Source: Pochonia chlamydosporia 170 (taxonomy: Eukaryota > Ascomycota > Sordariomycetes > Hypocreales > Clavicipitaceae). Taken from it: 64,000 nucleotides of DNA. Location: contig NC_035791.1 of NCBI RefSeq assembly GCF_001653235.2, positions 1,302,001 through 1,366,000 on the forward strand, written 5' to 3'. A program made the translations under genes and the position numbers. Each line of letters starts with the position of its first letter. The first letter of the stretch is position 1. Positions 33,812-47,329 of this stretch are shown piece by piece. A model generated the notes under the pieces. It did no database searches, was not told where the DNA came from, and worked only from the letters and a program-made list of their open reading frames with translations.

Positions 33812-35468
33812 GCTGCGGCTGGGGAGTCGCGGTTATAAGCCTCCATTGAGGAATGTGGTCGATAGCCTTTATCGCCGACTATATCGACTGCGACATATCG
33901 TTACACTTCGTGGGGGGTGCTAGGGACGGAAACGATGAATCTGGTATTAGGTCTGGGACGTATCTTGGATGATGAATCGGAAGTCCTGTGTCTTTATGGA
34001 CAATACAACGGTCTCTCATTTGGCTCTGCCGGGGGAACTTTGAACGCGATGATGCTTTTATGACATGTTGAGATTTTCGATGTGAAGCATGTGGCGATTA
34101 GTAGACTTTGATGCCAGAATGCTTGTTCTTTCGGCCCAGGATTGAGAACAGACAATTGTGGAATCGAAGGAGGTTCTCGCCAGCTGTGGGATGAAGAAAT
34201 GACGACGAGAAGACGGAACAGATCTAACGCAGCCGAATCAAGTTTCTTGTTTTCCATTTACAATAAGTCTGGCCAAGATGGTCTTGAGCTACTGCCGCTC
34301 ACACGCCAACGCCTCAGATATGCTTCAATAGTTGAGAGTTGTCTTTTTTCTTCGCGAATACCACAAGCACAACACTTGGAAGTCTGATCTACGGCAGCAC
34401 TTACTTACACATTGGACAAATGTGGATGCTAGTTGCAATTAGCTCTTGTTTGGAGCTCAACTCCATAGACTTGTACCGGACATTGACCTTTATAACGTGT
34501 GGTGATGGACGCTTTGTCTGGGCGAAGGCTGTTTGTATTGTGCCTCCGGAATATACTTCTCACTTGTTGCCAATATGTTCAAAAGAACCGATTTCGTAAG
34601 ATGCGACGGGTTCGTAGACGACGGGAGGGTGCTCACGGGAGAAAGTATTGCTCAGAGCCACGTATCTACCAGTGCATGTCTACTGTCTAAATCTGCAAAC
34701 AATTCTTGCAAGTTTCATGTTGAATGCTGTTTATGTTCTGAGTTGCTGGCCCCTTTGAACGAATTGGCAACGCACTCGCTGGCTTGGACATCTGGCAACA
34801 GCTGGCAGCCCGGACATGATTCGGCCATTGGAGTGACTGCTTCTTCAGGACTCCTGATGTTCTCACCTTTATTGTTCATATTTATTCTTCCCCACACGTG
34901 CTCTCTACATGTGGAAATATCCCAGTCGCGCTTTCCGTCGATGCAATCTTTACTTAGCTGTCCTTGGATTCTTCTAACTTTCTCACATTGCCACACTTCC
35001 TCTCCCTTACTCGTTCTGCCTAACACCTCTCTGACTCAGTTTCTCCATTCATACTCTTTGTTCCTCGTCTCACCTCTCACTCACCCAACTCCGACTTAAC
35101 TTCCAAGGTTCTCCTCCAACTTGTGCTTCTAATCAATCCACACTCTACACAATTTCCTACCTCCACTCAAACTCCTTCTCCCTCGATACAGCCATACTGC
35201 TCAGTCCAACTCTTACTTCTGCAACAACTCCAACCTCTGTTTTCTTTTTAGAAAATCATAGTTCCTTTCTGTCTAGCCTTTTCCTCAGTTTCTTCTAAAG
35301 TAAGCTACTACCATATCATTCTACTGAAGCCCTCATATTTCTTTGTGGATGGGACTACAACGTGTCAAGGGCGAACCCATCTTCATCTTTCGGTACCTCG
35401 CACCTTGACTTTTGTATCACCGCAGAACCCAAAACACTCAACTGAAACTCTACTTCTCTATCGCCACG
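33812..35468. other. Intergenic 1.7 kb with pyrimidine-rich promoter
   Basis: The left part is the unit-B end. From about 34960 to 35320 the plus strand is strongly C/T-rich (repeated ctctc, cttctc, ccactc), typical of filamentous fungal promoters and transcription starts, directly upstream of the giant gene. The 188-codon frame 34533-35099 crosses this tract and is not considered coding. Confidence 0.5.
34960..35320 (+). promoter_or_regulatory. CT-rich tract before the giant DUF3638 gene
   Basis: Long C/T-biased stretch ending about 150 nt before the ATG at 35469. Such tracts usually mark core promoters and transcription start zones in filamentous ascomycetes. The borders are approximate. 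Confidence 0.45.
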
Positions 35469-38400
35469 ATGGATGTGAAAGACAAGACGCGTCTTGAATG
35501 CATCATAAATCATGTAATTCTCCCACGACGGCTCCCGAACAGGCCAGACAAGGATCCATGCGACAACGCGCTCCTCAACTTTCTCATTTCATCCGTATCG
35601 GAATACTCCTCGCTTTGCGACAGTAATGAAGAAAGCAGGGTCATCAGCCTGAAAGCAGCGCTCCTGGCACTGAAGCATATCCGGAATGAAGACGGTGCTC
35701 TTGCAGGCAACAAACTGCGCACAGCCTTCCAACAAGTCATAAGTTCAGGTAAGCGTCCAGACAGTCCCAAAGGTCCATCATATCTCGGTGCTCACACGGT
35801 GGCTAGAAATACCATATCTCCCGCTCTACGTACAAGCCCAAAACGCCGGTATTCTTGTCAAATGCGGAAGTGAAAAAGGTGAAAAAGTTACCTTTGATAT
35901 ATGGGGTCTGACGCCAAACAACAACACAGTACTCAGCTCGAGAGGCCGTATCGTGAGGCAGTTCCCTGAATGCGCCGCCCGAGTTTTAAAAAAAGTCTCA
36001 AATGATTGCGACTTCCTTGACTTCTTTTCGCAAACGTTGGAGACAATGAGCTGGCAAGGCACCGAAAACACAACTGCCACCAAGGATCGACTTGTGGCCC
36101 GAATGGTAAATGCGGCCCAAGACGTCCCATCTCCAACAGCAGTAACCGAATTGTTATACATCCGGTTAGCCATGGAAGGGACTCCTCTAAATGGAGGTAA
36201 AATTCTCAAACATACAAGAGAGGAGGTAATTTGCGCATCTGGCAGCGATGTACCATGGCGGCGCTCTCCATTCTGGTTGTTCTTGAGAGTAGTTTCGCAA
36301 TTATCTCTGAAGAAGCCGAGTGACGAGAAACAAAGCTTGTTCAAAAAGCTCATGGTCTTCTTTATTGCCCAAATTTTAGATATGGCCTGCCATTACGATT
36401 GTGCAAGCGACACAATTTACTGTATTTTTCAGAAGCTTTGTCGCCGTGTCTTAAAGCTGGAGCTGAGCACGTTCGAACCTTGGATGAAGACGGTAACGAA
36501 GGCTCTAAATAACGCACAGAAGGCAATAGACCAGTGTTGGAAGCTGACCCTTGAAAACGACAAGAAGGTCCTTTGCTTTGGTTCTGTAAGTCCGTCTCTC
36601 ATCCATGAAGCCACTCGCTTTAGAATGCCGGACATCGACGAATTCATTGCTGGTATCAACGATCGTTCACACGTCACAATGGGAAAGGGATTCCGTCAAC
36701 TGTCGCACCCGCAACTTTTCTCATCGGCCAACTCACCACCGATTTTATCCTCCGATGGACCGACAGAATACAGAATTTTCCATGTCTTTGTGTTTGAGGA
36801 TTGGTTAGACCACTTCCTGGACCCTTGGCTTGAAGTGCACAAGATGGAGGAGAGCACCTGTCCTACGCTTAAACAACTAGCAGTTACCTATTTTCGAATT
36901 GCCGCCAAAAATTATGCAAACAACCCCATGGCAACATCTGCCATGATACTAAGGCTGCTTGTACTTTGGGTCGCATGCGACAAGGCGGCCGTGGCGATGA
37001 ATCCATCTCTGCGGTTGTACAAACCACCGATACCGGAGAGCATCTGGGATGTATTACTGTTGGAATCTAAGGATCAACTAAATCAGCTTCTCAAATGCGA
37101 GATATATTTAAAAGAACGACAAAAAGGGGCTAAGAACCAGGTGTCGGTATTTGACAGCCTTTGGGGATACGTCCCTGTCAATGCTTTCGATAACGACATC
37201 TCTTTTCACAAGCAGCTCCGGAAACTTCAGAACACATCCAGGGGAACAGTAGCCAGACAAACTCGAGAGTTAAACAGTCTCAAGGATAATTTCAAGGATC
37301 TAATGGAACAGTATACCGAAGGCACCTGTGACGAATATTGTGAGGAAGGTTCAGTGTCAGAATTCGACGAGGACGAACCCACTCGCAGCCCCAGCTGTGC
37401 TAGATGCCAGAAGAAAGCAACAGCCCGAAATCTAACTATTGAGATATACGAAAGTCGACTCCCAGCAGGCGGATCGGAGCTGAAAACCTTCGTATTCGAG
37501 CTCTCACCACCCATATCTTTTGTAGCCTGGAGAGACTTGACCGTGTTCTTTTTGACGGATGTTCTTGTCAAACCGTGCGGTGGCAACGGAACCCAAAAAA
37601 GAAATGAGACCTGGCTGTCAGAGTATGCCAAGCATTACTGCTTGATTAATTCTGCTGAGAAAACTTCCCCTAGCGACTCCCGCGTGGTACTCTTGTCAAA
37701 AACATCAATATCAAAAGAAATAAGAATTAAAGTACACCCAGATCTGGAAATTGGCGACGTCTGCGTCGCCCATCCTCATGAATGGGGGTACTATGATAGC
37801 TTAACGGGGTCAGAGATTGGGAATTTTCCTCCCCCGACCATCGCCCAGCGGTGCACCGTCAAAATGCCCGCCTTTGCCGCGTCTCTGCAGGAATTCATTG
37901 ACCCTTCATCAGAGCGAGCAGATGCTGAGTTGGCAAATTCTGCGACGTGCGATCTTCACAAATGCCCTGATTACATGGCACAAGCAGAGTTTAAATCTCT
38001 AGCCCTTTGCTCTTTAGGTAGTCGCGCTCGCTGGACAAACATCCTACGACAACTTGCCAATCCTACAATTGATCTAAATCGACAGGAGACGGCACTTGTA
38101 TTATTTGAAAGTATTCACCAGGCGGGTAGCTTCTCGGGTTCCTTCCTGAGAGACGCTGACGAATGTTTAAACGATGCTGCTTTTACCCAGAAACTCGTGA
38201 CCCTGGTTCAAGAAGAAGTCAAGAGAATTCAGAACAACTGGGAGAAATTCACCGCTCTTTGGATACTTATTATGATATTGGCAAGGATAGCTTCAATCGG
38301 GCACAGCAGTGCGCGAAAACGCGCCTTGCATTGCTTGTCAGATTGCCGGAAGGTTTCCAGAGACTGGATGGCTCAAATGCGCCGCCTCGCCCGTCAACAA

Positions 38401-41400
38401 AACGACAGCTTGCAAATTGAAAGTTTCTTTCAAAAGGCAGTCCATATCGCTTTGGTTTGTATCCAGACTTTTAATATGGAAAAAGCCCAGCTGCTTGAGC
38501 TGCTCATGAGCGAGGAGACCACCGTTATTTTTTTGGAGTGCTCAATTATGATTGCCGACCGAGTTGAAAGTGTCCATGCGGGTAACCAGCAGCAGGCTAT
38601 GCTTCTTATGAGTTGGAAGAGAATTGTATACATGGGAAGGAAAGTTATAACTGACCAAGTTACCAAGACGAAATGCCTCGACAAAGCCATCAGCCGTAGT
38701 TGGGAAAAGGACAAACTCAATGGCAAAGGCGGGTGGGAAATCGAAGATGGCTACTGGATGAAGGCGGCCAGACAGACCAGTGTGTCAGTAGCAGAAGTGG
38801 AAGTACAGTTCAACACTTTGACTGCTGAAATCTTGGTCAACGGCTCGCCATCGGGCAAGCTCCCAGGATATTTCGAACAACATCCTGACTACGGCACTTT
38901 TTTTGGTGCATCAAGGCTTGAAGTCAATGAATGCACCGAGCCGAGAATGCAATATCAACTTAGACACAAATTCCGGGAACATGATGTTTACCTAGGGTTG
39001 TTAAAAGTGGAAGACACGTTGGAATATGATGGCGACACCGAGATAGAGGATTGGACTGGAACTGACTTCCTAGTCATTGCTTCTTCGGACACTACTCGAT
39101 ATGACTTGGTGCCCGAGAGATTATTACAGAGCCATCTCCCCCGATTTTTTCATCTTAACCACGTCCATTGGCTTGTGAAGAAACTCACGGGTGAGATAAT
39201 AGAGTTCAGCTCTAAAGAATCGCCCTGGGAACGCCAGTGTTCTAACTGGGAACTTCGCAGGCAAGATGGCTACTGGCAGCTTTGCGGACGAAACAACGGT
39301 GTGCTGGTGAATCCTCAAAGTGATATAGCAATACACTTTATTGCAATCTTCCAGCCGCTAGCAAATGAGGATGATGTTCACGTTACGCACTTTCCGCAGA
39401 ACAAGCAATTGGAGATTCGCCTGCCTAAGCTACAACTGGAGTTTTTTGTGACAGACGACTCTGGGAAGATTTTTTCGAGGCAGTACCCAGGCATGGTGAT
39501 TGATACTTGTCAGGACATTGGCACTTTAATTGGCTTGCAAAACAAGCTAGTTTTACGTGACAAGGAAGGTGAAGAAAGAATGGTCCTTGTGCCTGAAGGT
39601 GAGCTGAAGGTCATTACTGGAGACTTGGAGCGTAAACAACACATCTCAATCAGCATTGACGTCGCAGAGAGCGGCAAAGTTTACGCTTATGAGCTGAACA
39701 GGTATCTTGGGAAACTTCAAGGACAGGACTTCGAGAGCAATCTGTTTTTAGTCTTGCTCCATGCATTTACATCGAACTGTCTGCCAGATCCATTCACAGA
39801 ATTCACAGGGACTACGCGCGCTCTGGAGGTACTTCGTTCGGCGGAAGTGCAGTCATCTCCGGTCCTGTCGACGAGGGCTCACAAAATGCTCCAACAAATA
39901 CACAACCTTGGTGAAAAGTACAAACTTTCGACCTCACAACTGGGGGCAATGCGGCAATGCGTGTCCTGGGTCGACGGTCTGGGTTCACTGTCACACCATC
40001 AACTCTTCGCAGACCTTGCCCAACGTCTGCTTTTCCAATGCGAGAGGTACCGATTGTTTGAGGTAAAACTATCACAGAATCTCCAAAAGCTTTCCAAAGA
40101 CCGGACTGAGGAGCTTTGCGAAAGATCCCGGCTTCGCAACGGAAGTTTTTATCCTGAAGAATCTGTGCGTGCGACCGCCCCAGTTTCTCATGATGTCCAC
40201 TACGGAGGTCATTTGGACAAGGTGAAACTTGAGTTTGGGGATTTAACAGCTGAAGAGGGCGACGGAAAACGATCTAGTCGTTTCATGAACGCCTTGGTTG
40301 TTTCCGCTGCCATACAACAGGGCAGGAAGGGACAAGCACTTTCCATGGTCAACCCTTTCCGCCGTATAAGGAAACAAAGTTTTGTTTCTACATTAATGAC
40401 AGTTTTTAAACGTCATTCAGAAAGAATATATGTTTCTGGTCCGCCGAAATATGTTGAGGCAGTGTGCTTGGACTATAACGCCGAGCACCTGCTGAAGGCC
40501 ACATCCACGTTTCTTCCGGCCAAGTGGTTCGCTTTATGCTCTACTCTGGTGAGCAAAAGGAAGCAACTTAATCGCCACAAAGCTGCATTTTTTCTAGAGA
40601 CCATGGCTTTTTCACCACATGTTGGCAAAGCGCTAGTTCACATTCTCGTTGCCTCACTGTACATGAACCCTAAAGATCTGCCACCGCAGCCTCAGGCTAA
40701 GTCATTCAATCTGCAAAGAGGAACAAAGCCCAAGAAGGTCGATCTGAGAAGTAGGGTCAGTGGCGGCATTTACACATTTGAAAACTGTCCATACTACTGT
40801 AACAAGATTCAGCAAGGTGAAGGAGTGGCGAAACTTAAGGAAGAGTACTGTGAATTAAGTACAAACTGCCTTGAGACGCTCACAGACGTCTTTTTGGAGC
40901 AATGGGCTGAGAAGCAGCAAAAGAGGAAAGCCCAATGGCCCAAGGAACATAATAAGCTCAAAAGAATTGTCAATACGAGTAGAATGATTCCCAATGTTCA
41001 GGAAATATTTCAAGACGTTTCCAACAATTTGGCCCTTGAAGACTACTTCAAACAGTGGCATGATACTCTTCACAAAAGCTCTCAAAAAGGAGACATCGAC
41101 TTCAAGGACGATTGGGTTGGGCACCCTCCAACGACCAGCAGAAACGCGCATAACAACAGCAAGCTTGAGTGCATTTTCGGGGAGGCAATTCCTCCAAAGA
41201 TACTTGACGGGGTTGATGACTTTATCCCTTTGAAACTCAATTTCCCTACCCAACGTAACGTACAGCTTGCCTCACTCTTAAGTACTATTCGAAATAAGGC
41301 GGCCACTTCGTACCAAACCAACTATGTGGAAAAGCTCGAGCGAAGCATGTCCGCGCTGGAGTCAGCAGGACAATGTCGCATCGACTCAATGTCCTTTACA

Positions 41401-44400
41401 AGAATTAAACCGCAATTGCGGCTCTGGCGCAATAATACACAAGACAAGGTTGAAGAGATATTACGCGGTATCCGGGAAACCATTTACTGTCAAAGCTCGG
41501 CACCGAGTTGTGATTTAGAAGACTTCGTTGCTGCTGCAAGAAACTCCCGACTACCACGGATTGGTAACTGGTATCTTATCAAAGAGCTTGCCACAAATCC
41601 CAGACTACCCCGTCCTTGGAAGGAGCGGCTTGTCCAGTTTGCTGATTGCTTAACGAGACTGCAGACCTACGATCGACTACTTCGGTCAACCTCAGGTGCT
41701 CGTGGAGATATTGTGAAAGAATTAGAATGTTTAGAACCGAGGGCGTGGAACCCGGTGTCGCATCCTGAATGGCTTGTCTTTGAAGTTGAGCACAATCTCC
41801 GCATTCGCACCATTCAAAGTCAATTTGCCGAAGAAATGATGCGACCGAAGGATGATGAGAACTCCGTCATGCAGCTCAACATGGGAGAGGGCAAATCGTC
41901 TGTCATTATTCCAATTATTGCCACAAAGCTGGCTAGCAGCAAGAATCTGGTCCGGCTAATCGTCACCAGGTCACAGTCCACGCAAATGACTCAGATCATG
42001 ACTACCAGATTAGGAGGCTTATTAGGCCGCCGAATGTATCACTTGCCAGTTTCTCGAGCAATAATAGTGAACGAGAAAACTGTAAATGGGATGCTAAACA
42101 TTCTTCAGGAGTGCAAGAGGAAGAAAGGCGTTCTCATTGCACTGCCAGAGCATGTTTCCGCGCTCACCCTTATTCTTGCAGACTCCTCCAAGAATATTGG
42201 AAACTCCACAAAGGAGACCCTCTTTGCTATCAAGCAGATAATAGACGATGATTGTCGGGATATAATTGACGAGAGCGATGAGATATTTTCACCCAAATAT
42301 GACTTGGCATATCCGCTAGGCAAAGAACAACCAGTGGACTTTGCGAGGGAAAGATGCTGCATTATCCCTCAAGTCCTGTTACTAGCCATGCAGGTCTCGC
42401 CAAGCGTCAGCAATCTTGTCTCTGGCGGTCTCATTGTTACGTCCCTAGGTAAGGAAAGATTTCCTCAATTGACGCTTGCATCAAAGCGTGCGTCAGATTT
42501 GCTACAGTATCGTGTTGCCCAGGAGATCTGCTGCAAGGGGCTCGAGGGATTTCCAATCCACCGGCTGAAGAAACATGCTACCAATACAAACCTCATCTTG
42601 GATTATATCACGGAGCAAGATCCATCCAAAGAGGCGCGAGAGTTTGTCGACGGCGGTTTACACTGGACACCGCAAATGAGAAGCTGTGCGCTTTTGCTTC
42701 GGGGCTTGCTAACTATGAACCTGTTATCTGCTGCCCTAAAAGACAGATTCCGTGTCAATTATGGCCTTGATAAGACCAGACAACCCAGAACGGATCTGGC
42801 AGTGCCTTATCGTGCAAAGGACACGCCTAGTACAAGTTCTGAGTACAGCCACCCAGACGTAATCATCATCAAGACATGTCTCGCGTATTATTACAACGGC
42901 CTCGAAGACCCGGATCTCTTTTCGACACTTAGACATCTACTTCAATCCGATCGTGCCGATATGGAATACGCATTATGGGTTAAGTCAGCCCCCGATTTGC
43001 CAGAGGCGTGGCACGACGTGAAAGGCATATCCTTGGAAGATGCCGACGCTTGCAAGCGACAACTCTTCCCTCATTTGAAGTTCTTGAAAATTGTGGCTGA
43101 CTACTACCTCTCCCATATCGTTTTCCCCAAACAACTGAAGGAATACAGCCAGAAGGTTTCTCTCTCCAGCTGGGATATCGGACGTCCCAAAACACTCCCT
43201 ACCATTGGATTCAGTGGTACACATGACTTAGAACCATTGTTACCATTGCCCGTGAAGCAACAAGATCACGAAAGCCAGCGTCATGTGGATGCTCTGGTGT
43301 TGAGCAAGATGCTGGCATCACAGAACTCTACTCTTCCCCTCGGAAAACCGAATGATGAAGGCGTATCGGAAGGTTTCCTGAGACAAATCACATCTCAGCA
43401 GCCCGCCCTGAAAGTGATTATTGATGTGGGAGCCTATCTAATTGACCTAACGAACCTGGAGGTAGTGAGAAAATGGCTTCTTATTCTACGAGAAAAGCAA
43501 CAAGCTATTGAGGCTGCGGTCTATTGTGATGACAATCACGAGCTAATAGTATTAGATTCTCGAGGCAAAATAGAGATCTTGCGTCAATCTCCATTCGCAA
43601 AGAATATGAGCCGATGTGTTGTCTTTCTAGATGAAGCACATTCGAGAGGGACAGATTTAAGATTGCCTCCGGCATATAGAGCTGCGGTTACCATTGGAAG
43701 CAATCTCACAAAAGACAAACTAGCTCAGGGTAAGCAAATCGAACGCTTCTGCACTTGGCAATTTTGACTAATAAGACTAGCATGTATGCGGATGAGAAGG
43801 CTTGGAGATGGCCAATTTATCACCTACTGTATTCCACACTCCATTGAGCATCGCATAAGACTTTTTACGAATCAAGCTGCTGAGTATGGCTTATCAGCTG
43901 AGGCTGTTATAAGCTGGACAATTAGTCAGACGTGGGCAGACATGCGAGGCTACATGCCGATTTGGGGCAATCAGGGCCGCCAGTATGCACGTCAGTCAGA
44001 TGTTTGGAAAAGGATACTGGAACAAGAAGATATCGGTTTGCGAAGGGCATATCTGAACGAGCTGAAGGAGACAGATGTTCAGACCGTTCATCAATACCAA
44101 CCAAGGCAAGCAAACAACGTTCTGGCAAGCGGCTCTGACAACGAAGTTGTGGCCAAGATACAGCAGCGCATTCAGGAGTTTCAATGGACAGATTTTCTTT
44201 ATCACAATTACTCGGAAGAACGAGAGCAAGAGGTCGAAGTAGAGCTCGAAACGGAACTTGAAGAAGAGCGCCAACCTTGGCGCACAAAAGGGACAGCACC
44301 AGCAAAGCCCAGTATCCACCTGGATATCAAAGCCTTTGTGATGACTGGCAGACCAAAAGTTCACAGCCTTGGAATCATCAGTGCATTCACTAGCTTGGCT

Positions 44401-45222
44401 GATACCACAGCAGCAAGAAAGTTTGGCGATTTCAAATTCGAGTCTCAACTGAAAGTCTCAAAGGACTTTGCCACGGTCGTCAATGCCAGCCTAGGAGCTC
44501 CTGGCGAGAAGTCCGACTTCTACAAACGGGACGTACACCACATTCTTACTACAGCCGATGACAGTGGCATTATCAACAACATGATTCTCATTAGTCCTTA
44601 CGAGGCTGAAATGCTCCACGACAAGATCGCCAAGTCCAAAAAGGTCGCTATGCACATATACGCGGCGCGACATAATAGGACCTACGCACCAACCGATGAC
44701 TTGAGTCTACATGTTGTTCCAGGCTCGGCAGCAAAACGCCGAATTCCACTGCGCTTGAAAATAGAACTGAATCTCTTCGCGGGCCAGCTATACTTTGACT
44801 CGTTCCAGGAGTACGTTGATGTTTGTACCTATCTCGGGTTGGCCTGGAATGACTCCTTCACGGACGCGAACTCAGACGGATTCATTCCTCCAAAGGCAGA
44901 TAGCGCAGAATCGCCAAACTGTCTTAATGCGGAAACAAGTCCTATTCCATTCCTTCATTCATTCATTACGAATGTCAGGCACTATGGCGGGAATATTGAG
45001 AAGACTCACGTAGGGAAAATGCTCAGCGGGACGTTCCTCACCGAAGAGGACTTTCCGAACCGTAGCAAGCGAAGGTTTGAGGAAGATGGTGATGACAATC
45101 GCGTTGTGAAGCGCGAAAAATTGGACGAAGATCAGGTTCAGGGGGAGGGACAAACGCAGAATCAGGATCTGGGGGCAGATGTTGTTGTGAAGCGGGAATA
45201 TGATGTGGAGATGGAAGGCTGA
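35469..45222 (+). CDS. Giant DUF3638/DUF3645 protein (3214 aa)
   Basis: Three exons: 35469-35748, 35807-43729 and 43781-45222 (9645 nt, 3215 codons). Introns are 58 and 51 nt; the second splice makes KLAQACMRMRRLGDGQF across the junction. The N-terminal part resembles the DUF6606 region of these proteins. The DUF3638 region has a Walker-A-like loop, QLNMGEGKSSVIIPI (around residue 2118), followed by RLIVTRSQS and a DDDCRDIIDESDEIF helicase-like acidic motif. DUF3645 lies near 2630 (IIDVGAYLIDLTN), then VVFLDEAHSRGTDLRLP (about 2700) with a DEAH-like box. The C-terminus has an acidic coil (EEREQEVEVELETELEEE) and KR-rich patches (RSKRRFEEDGDD). Databases often label relatives ubiquitinyl hydrolase; no catalytic triad can be assigned here. 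The superfamily-2-like motifs suggest an ATP-dependent remodelling activity, an inference. Confidence 0.93.
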
Positions 45223-45525
45223 TCTACACAGAATGGAGATGGGTAAGGAGAATAGGTTGGCAATGGGATAATGGAATCACCATGATGGGATATTTGACAA
45301 CATGGACGCAAGAGATATTAGCTGAAAAGGGACACTTGAATCATAATGACAATATTGCTGATCTCCGGGCTTGGTGCCTAATTCGTGAAACTGCTTCTCC
45401 AAGTGGAGTTACGATGACTTTTCTGGACGCATGGGATAAGGCGATCGCAAAGTGATACCCATAATCATGTGTTTAGTTGACGTTCATTCAGCAACCTCAT
45501 ATTTATAGCCTGAAACGAATAATTA
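45223..45525. other. Short convergent spacer
   Basis: 3' ends of the giant gene and of the HAUS3-like gene face each other over 303 nt. Nothing else seen. Confidence 0.5.
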
Positions 45526-47329
45526 CTATGACCCCCATCTCTGAATAAAATCCTCCCGCTTCTCACTCCTCGCCATAATAGTCTGCCCTTCACGCGAACT
45601 CAATTTCTCCTTAGCCTTATCCACCTCTTGAGAAAGCACCATAATAGAGCCCTCAATCTCCGGGTCCACCAACTTCACATCGCCAAAGGGAGTTTCTGCA
45701 AGTAGACTATCCCGGAGTAGCTGAACCGCCCGTCTCGCATCTTCCAATTGTTCGCGGGCAGCGATTTCGAAACTCTCCTGTGCTCCTTTCTCCACATCGT
45801 TAGATTTGCGAGTTCGTTCAGCTAGCACCTTTTCCAGGTACGCGATTTGAGATTGTGGCTTGGTACCGTCACTGGGTAATGTCACGGCCAAGTTTTGCAG
45901 AAGTGTTTCCAGTGCTGATTCTTCGTGGACACCGGATGATCTTCGTCGAGGGCGTGTTTCGGCGGTGTTGCTGCGCGTTCGTACGGGGGATGTCAGGACT
46001 GTCGGTCTTGCCTTTCTAGGAGGAGCTACATCAGTGGCCAGCTCTGCCTTTGCGGTTGCTGTGATTGCTGCTGCTGCTGCTTGGTGGGACTTGTGTGACT
46101 GGACATGTGCATGGAGCTTATCCATTCGATCTAGCAGGTAGGTGAGGCATTCGTTGATCTGAGGCTAGTTAGCAAGCGGCCGGGGAGCGTAGCGGGAACT
46201 GGAGCAGACGTACATAATTCAAGGATGTAGCTGTTTTCCCTATACTTTGCCCACTTCTCGCCGTGACAGCCCTGAGGGCTGGGTCGAGATGTTGTTGTTC
46301 CACAGACATTTGGGCCACTGATAGAATCTCAGAGTAGAGCGATTCCACTTCTTCCTGCAAGTCTCTGACTTCATCGTTTGTTGCTGGTCCTGCGTTGCCG
46401 GATCGCTCCGCTGTAACAAGGGTATCCAAGTAGACTGTGTCTAACCTTGTGCGAACCGTTTCGACAGTCGCTTTAATCAGGCTGTCCCACACTGTTAGTC
46501 GTTATTGAGGCTGTTGGTAAGGATACCATCTTACCGCATGCACGTCTCTCGAAGCCTTTCAATGGCATGCGTTTCGTCTGGATCTGGTTGATCGAGCTCC
46601 CATCCCAATTTCTGTAGGCTTGATAGCAGTTTATCGTCAGATTGAAGTACTGTGGCGATATTATCGTTGAGAACTGTGCCATGCTGCTCCACGTCTCCTA
46701 GCCGAAGTGTAATCTCCCGGGAAATTCTCTCAACCTTATACCATGGTCAGCTTTCGAAGTAAAGTCTTTAAGAGCCAACTAAGTCTTACTTCCTTGGTGA
46801 GTTGGGCGCGCTCAAGCTCGCTCTTTTTCTTTTGCACGCGTTCTATACCCTCTCGGCGAGTAGTATTTTCAGCTTGCCTCTTGATCATTCTGGACACGGC
46901 TTCGTGCTGCTTCCGCAATGTTTCCGTTTGTTTGGTAATAGTTTCTGTAGATCGCTTCAATTCTTCAATTGCCGCCCTCAACTCGTCGTCCAACACGGCC
47001 TGCACCTCGGCTAGGTCATACAAGTCAGCCAGTTGATCTACGCGCCCATTCTTGTCCAGTGCCATGTACCTAGACCAAGAAAGTTAGTCACGATGCTCTC
47101 ATGTCCCGGAGAGTTGTGGGAGGGTTTCCGACGGTACCCACACATCAAGTTCGTCGGCTGACAACAGTGTATCAGAGTCCAGATGCATCAAGGCCCATTC
47201 GGCAAATAGAGACCCATGTTGGGGATCACTCAAGGCAGCCTGCACCTCATCTCTCCTGGATTGAATGCCGTACGTGCGTGAAGCTTTCAAGACGAGTGCC
47301 TCGGCCTGCTTTGCTTGTTCGGTATCCAT
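45526..47329 (-). CDS. Coiled-coil protein, HAUS augmin-like subunit 3 type (522 aa)
   Basis: Five exons: 47329-47142, 47069-46790, 46734-46535, 46481-46214 and 46158-45526 (1569 nt). Introns 53-72 nt, all gt-ag; the exon 3/4 junction uses the second of two possible acceptors (gggacag) to keep frame. The N-terminus has the HAUS3-like pattern: a helix, GSLFAEWALMHLDSDTLL, SADELDVYMALDKNGRV, then ELRAAIEELKRS leading into long coiled coils (about residues 95-190 and 240-300) and a Ser/Arg/Pro-rich linker (PRKARPTVLTSPVRTRSN) before a C-terminal coil (LEDARRAVQLLRDS). Augmin recruits gamma-tubulin to existing microtubules in the spindle. Assignment rests on the N-terminal pattern and coil layout; another coiled-coil kinetochore or spindle protein is possible. 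Confidence 0.75.

Larger units (their letters stand above)
32052..34261. repeat. Tandem duplication unit B (about 2.2 kb)
   Basis: Second copy of the unit starting inside the GT90 5' coding region and ending gaatcaagtttcttgttttccatttac, matching the end of unit A. It carries the GT90 fragment, the spacer and paralogue 2. Sequence right of 34261 does not resemble the left copy, which sets the boundary. Confidence 0.75.

Noticed and set aside
43730..43780. Two separate genes at 35.8-43.8 kb and 43.8-45.2 kb
   Set aside because: A 51-nt gt-ag intron joins them in frame and restores the QACMRMRRLGDGQ block that follows DUF3645 in this family.
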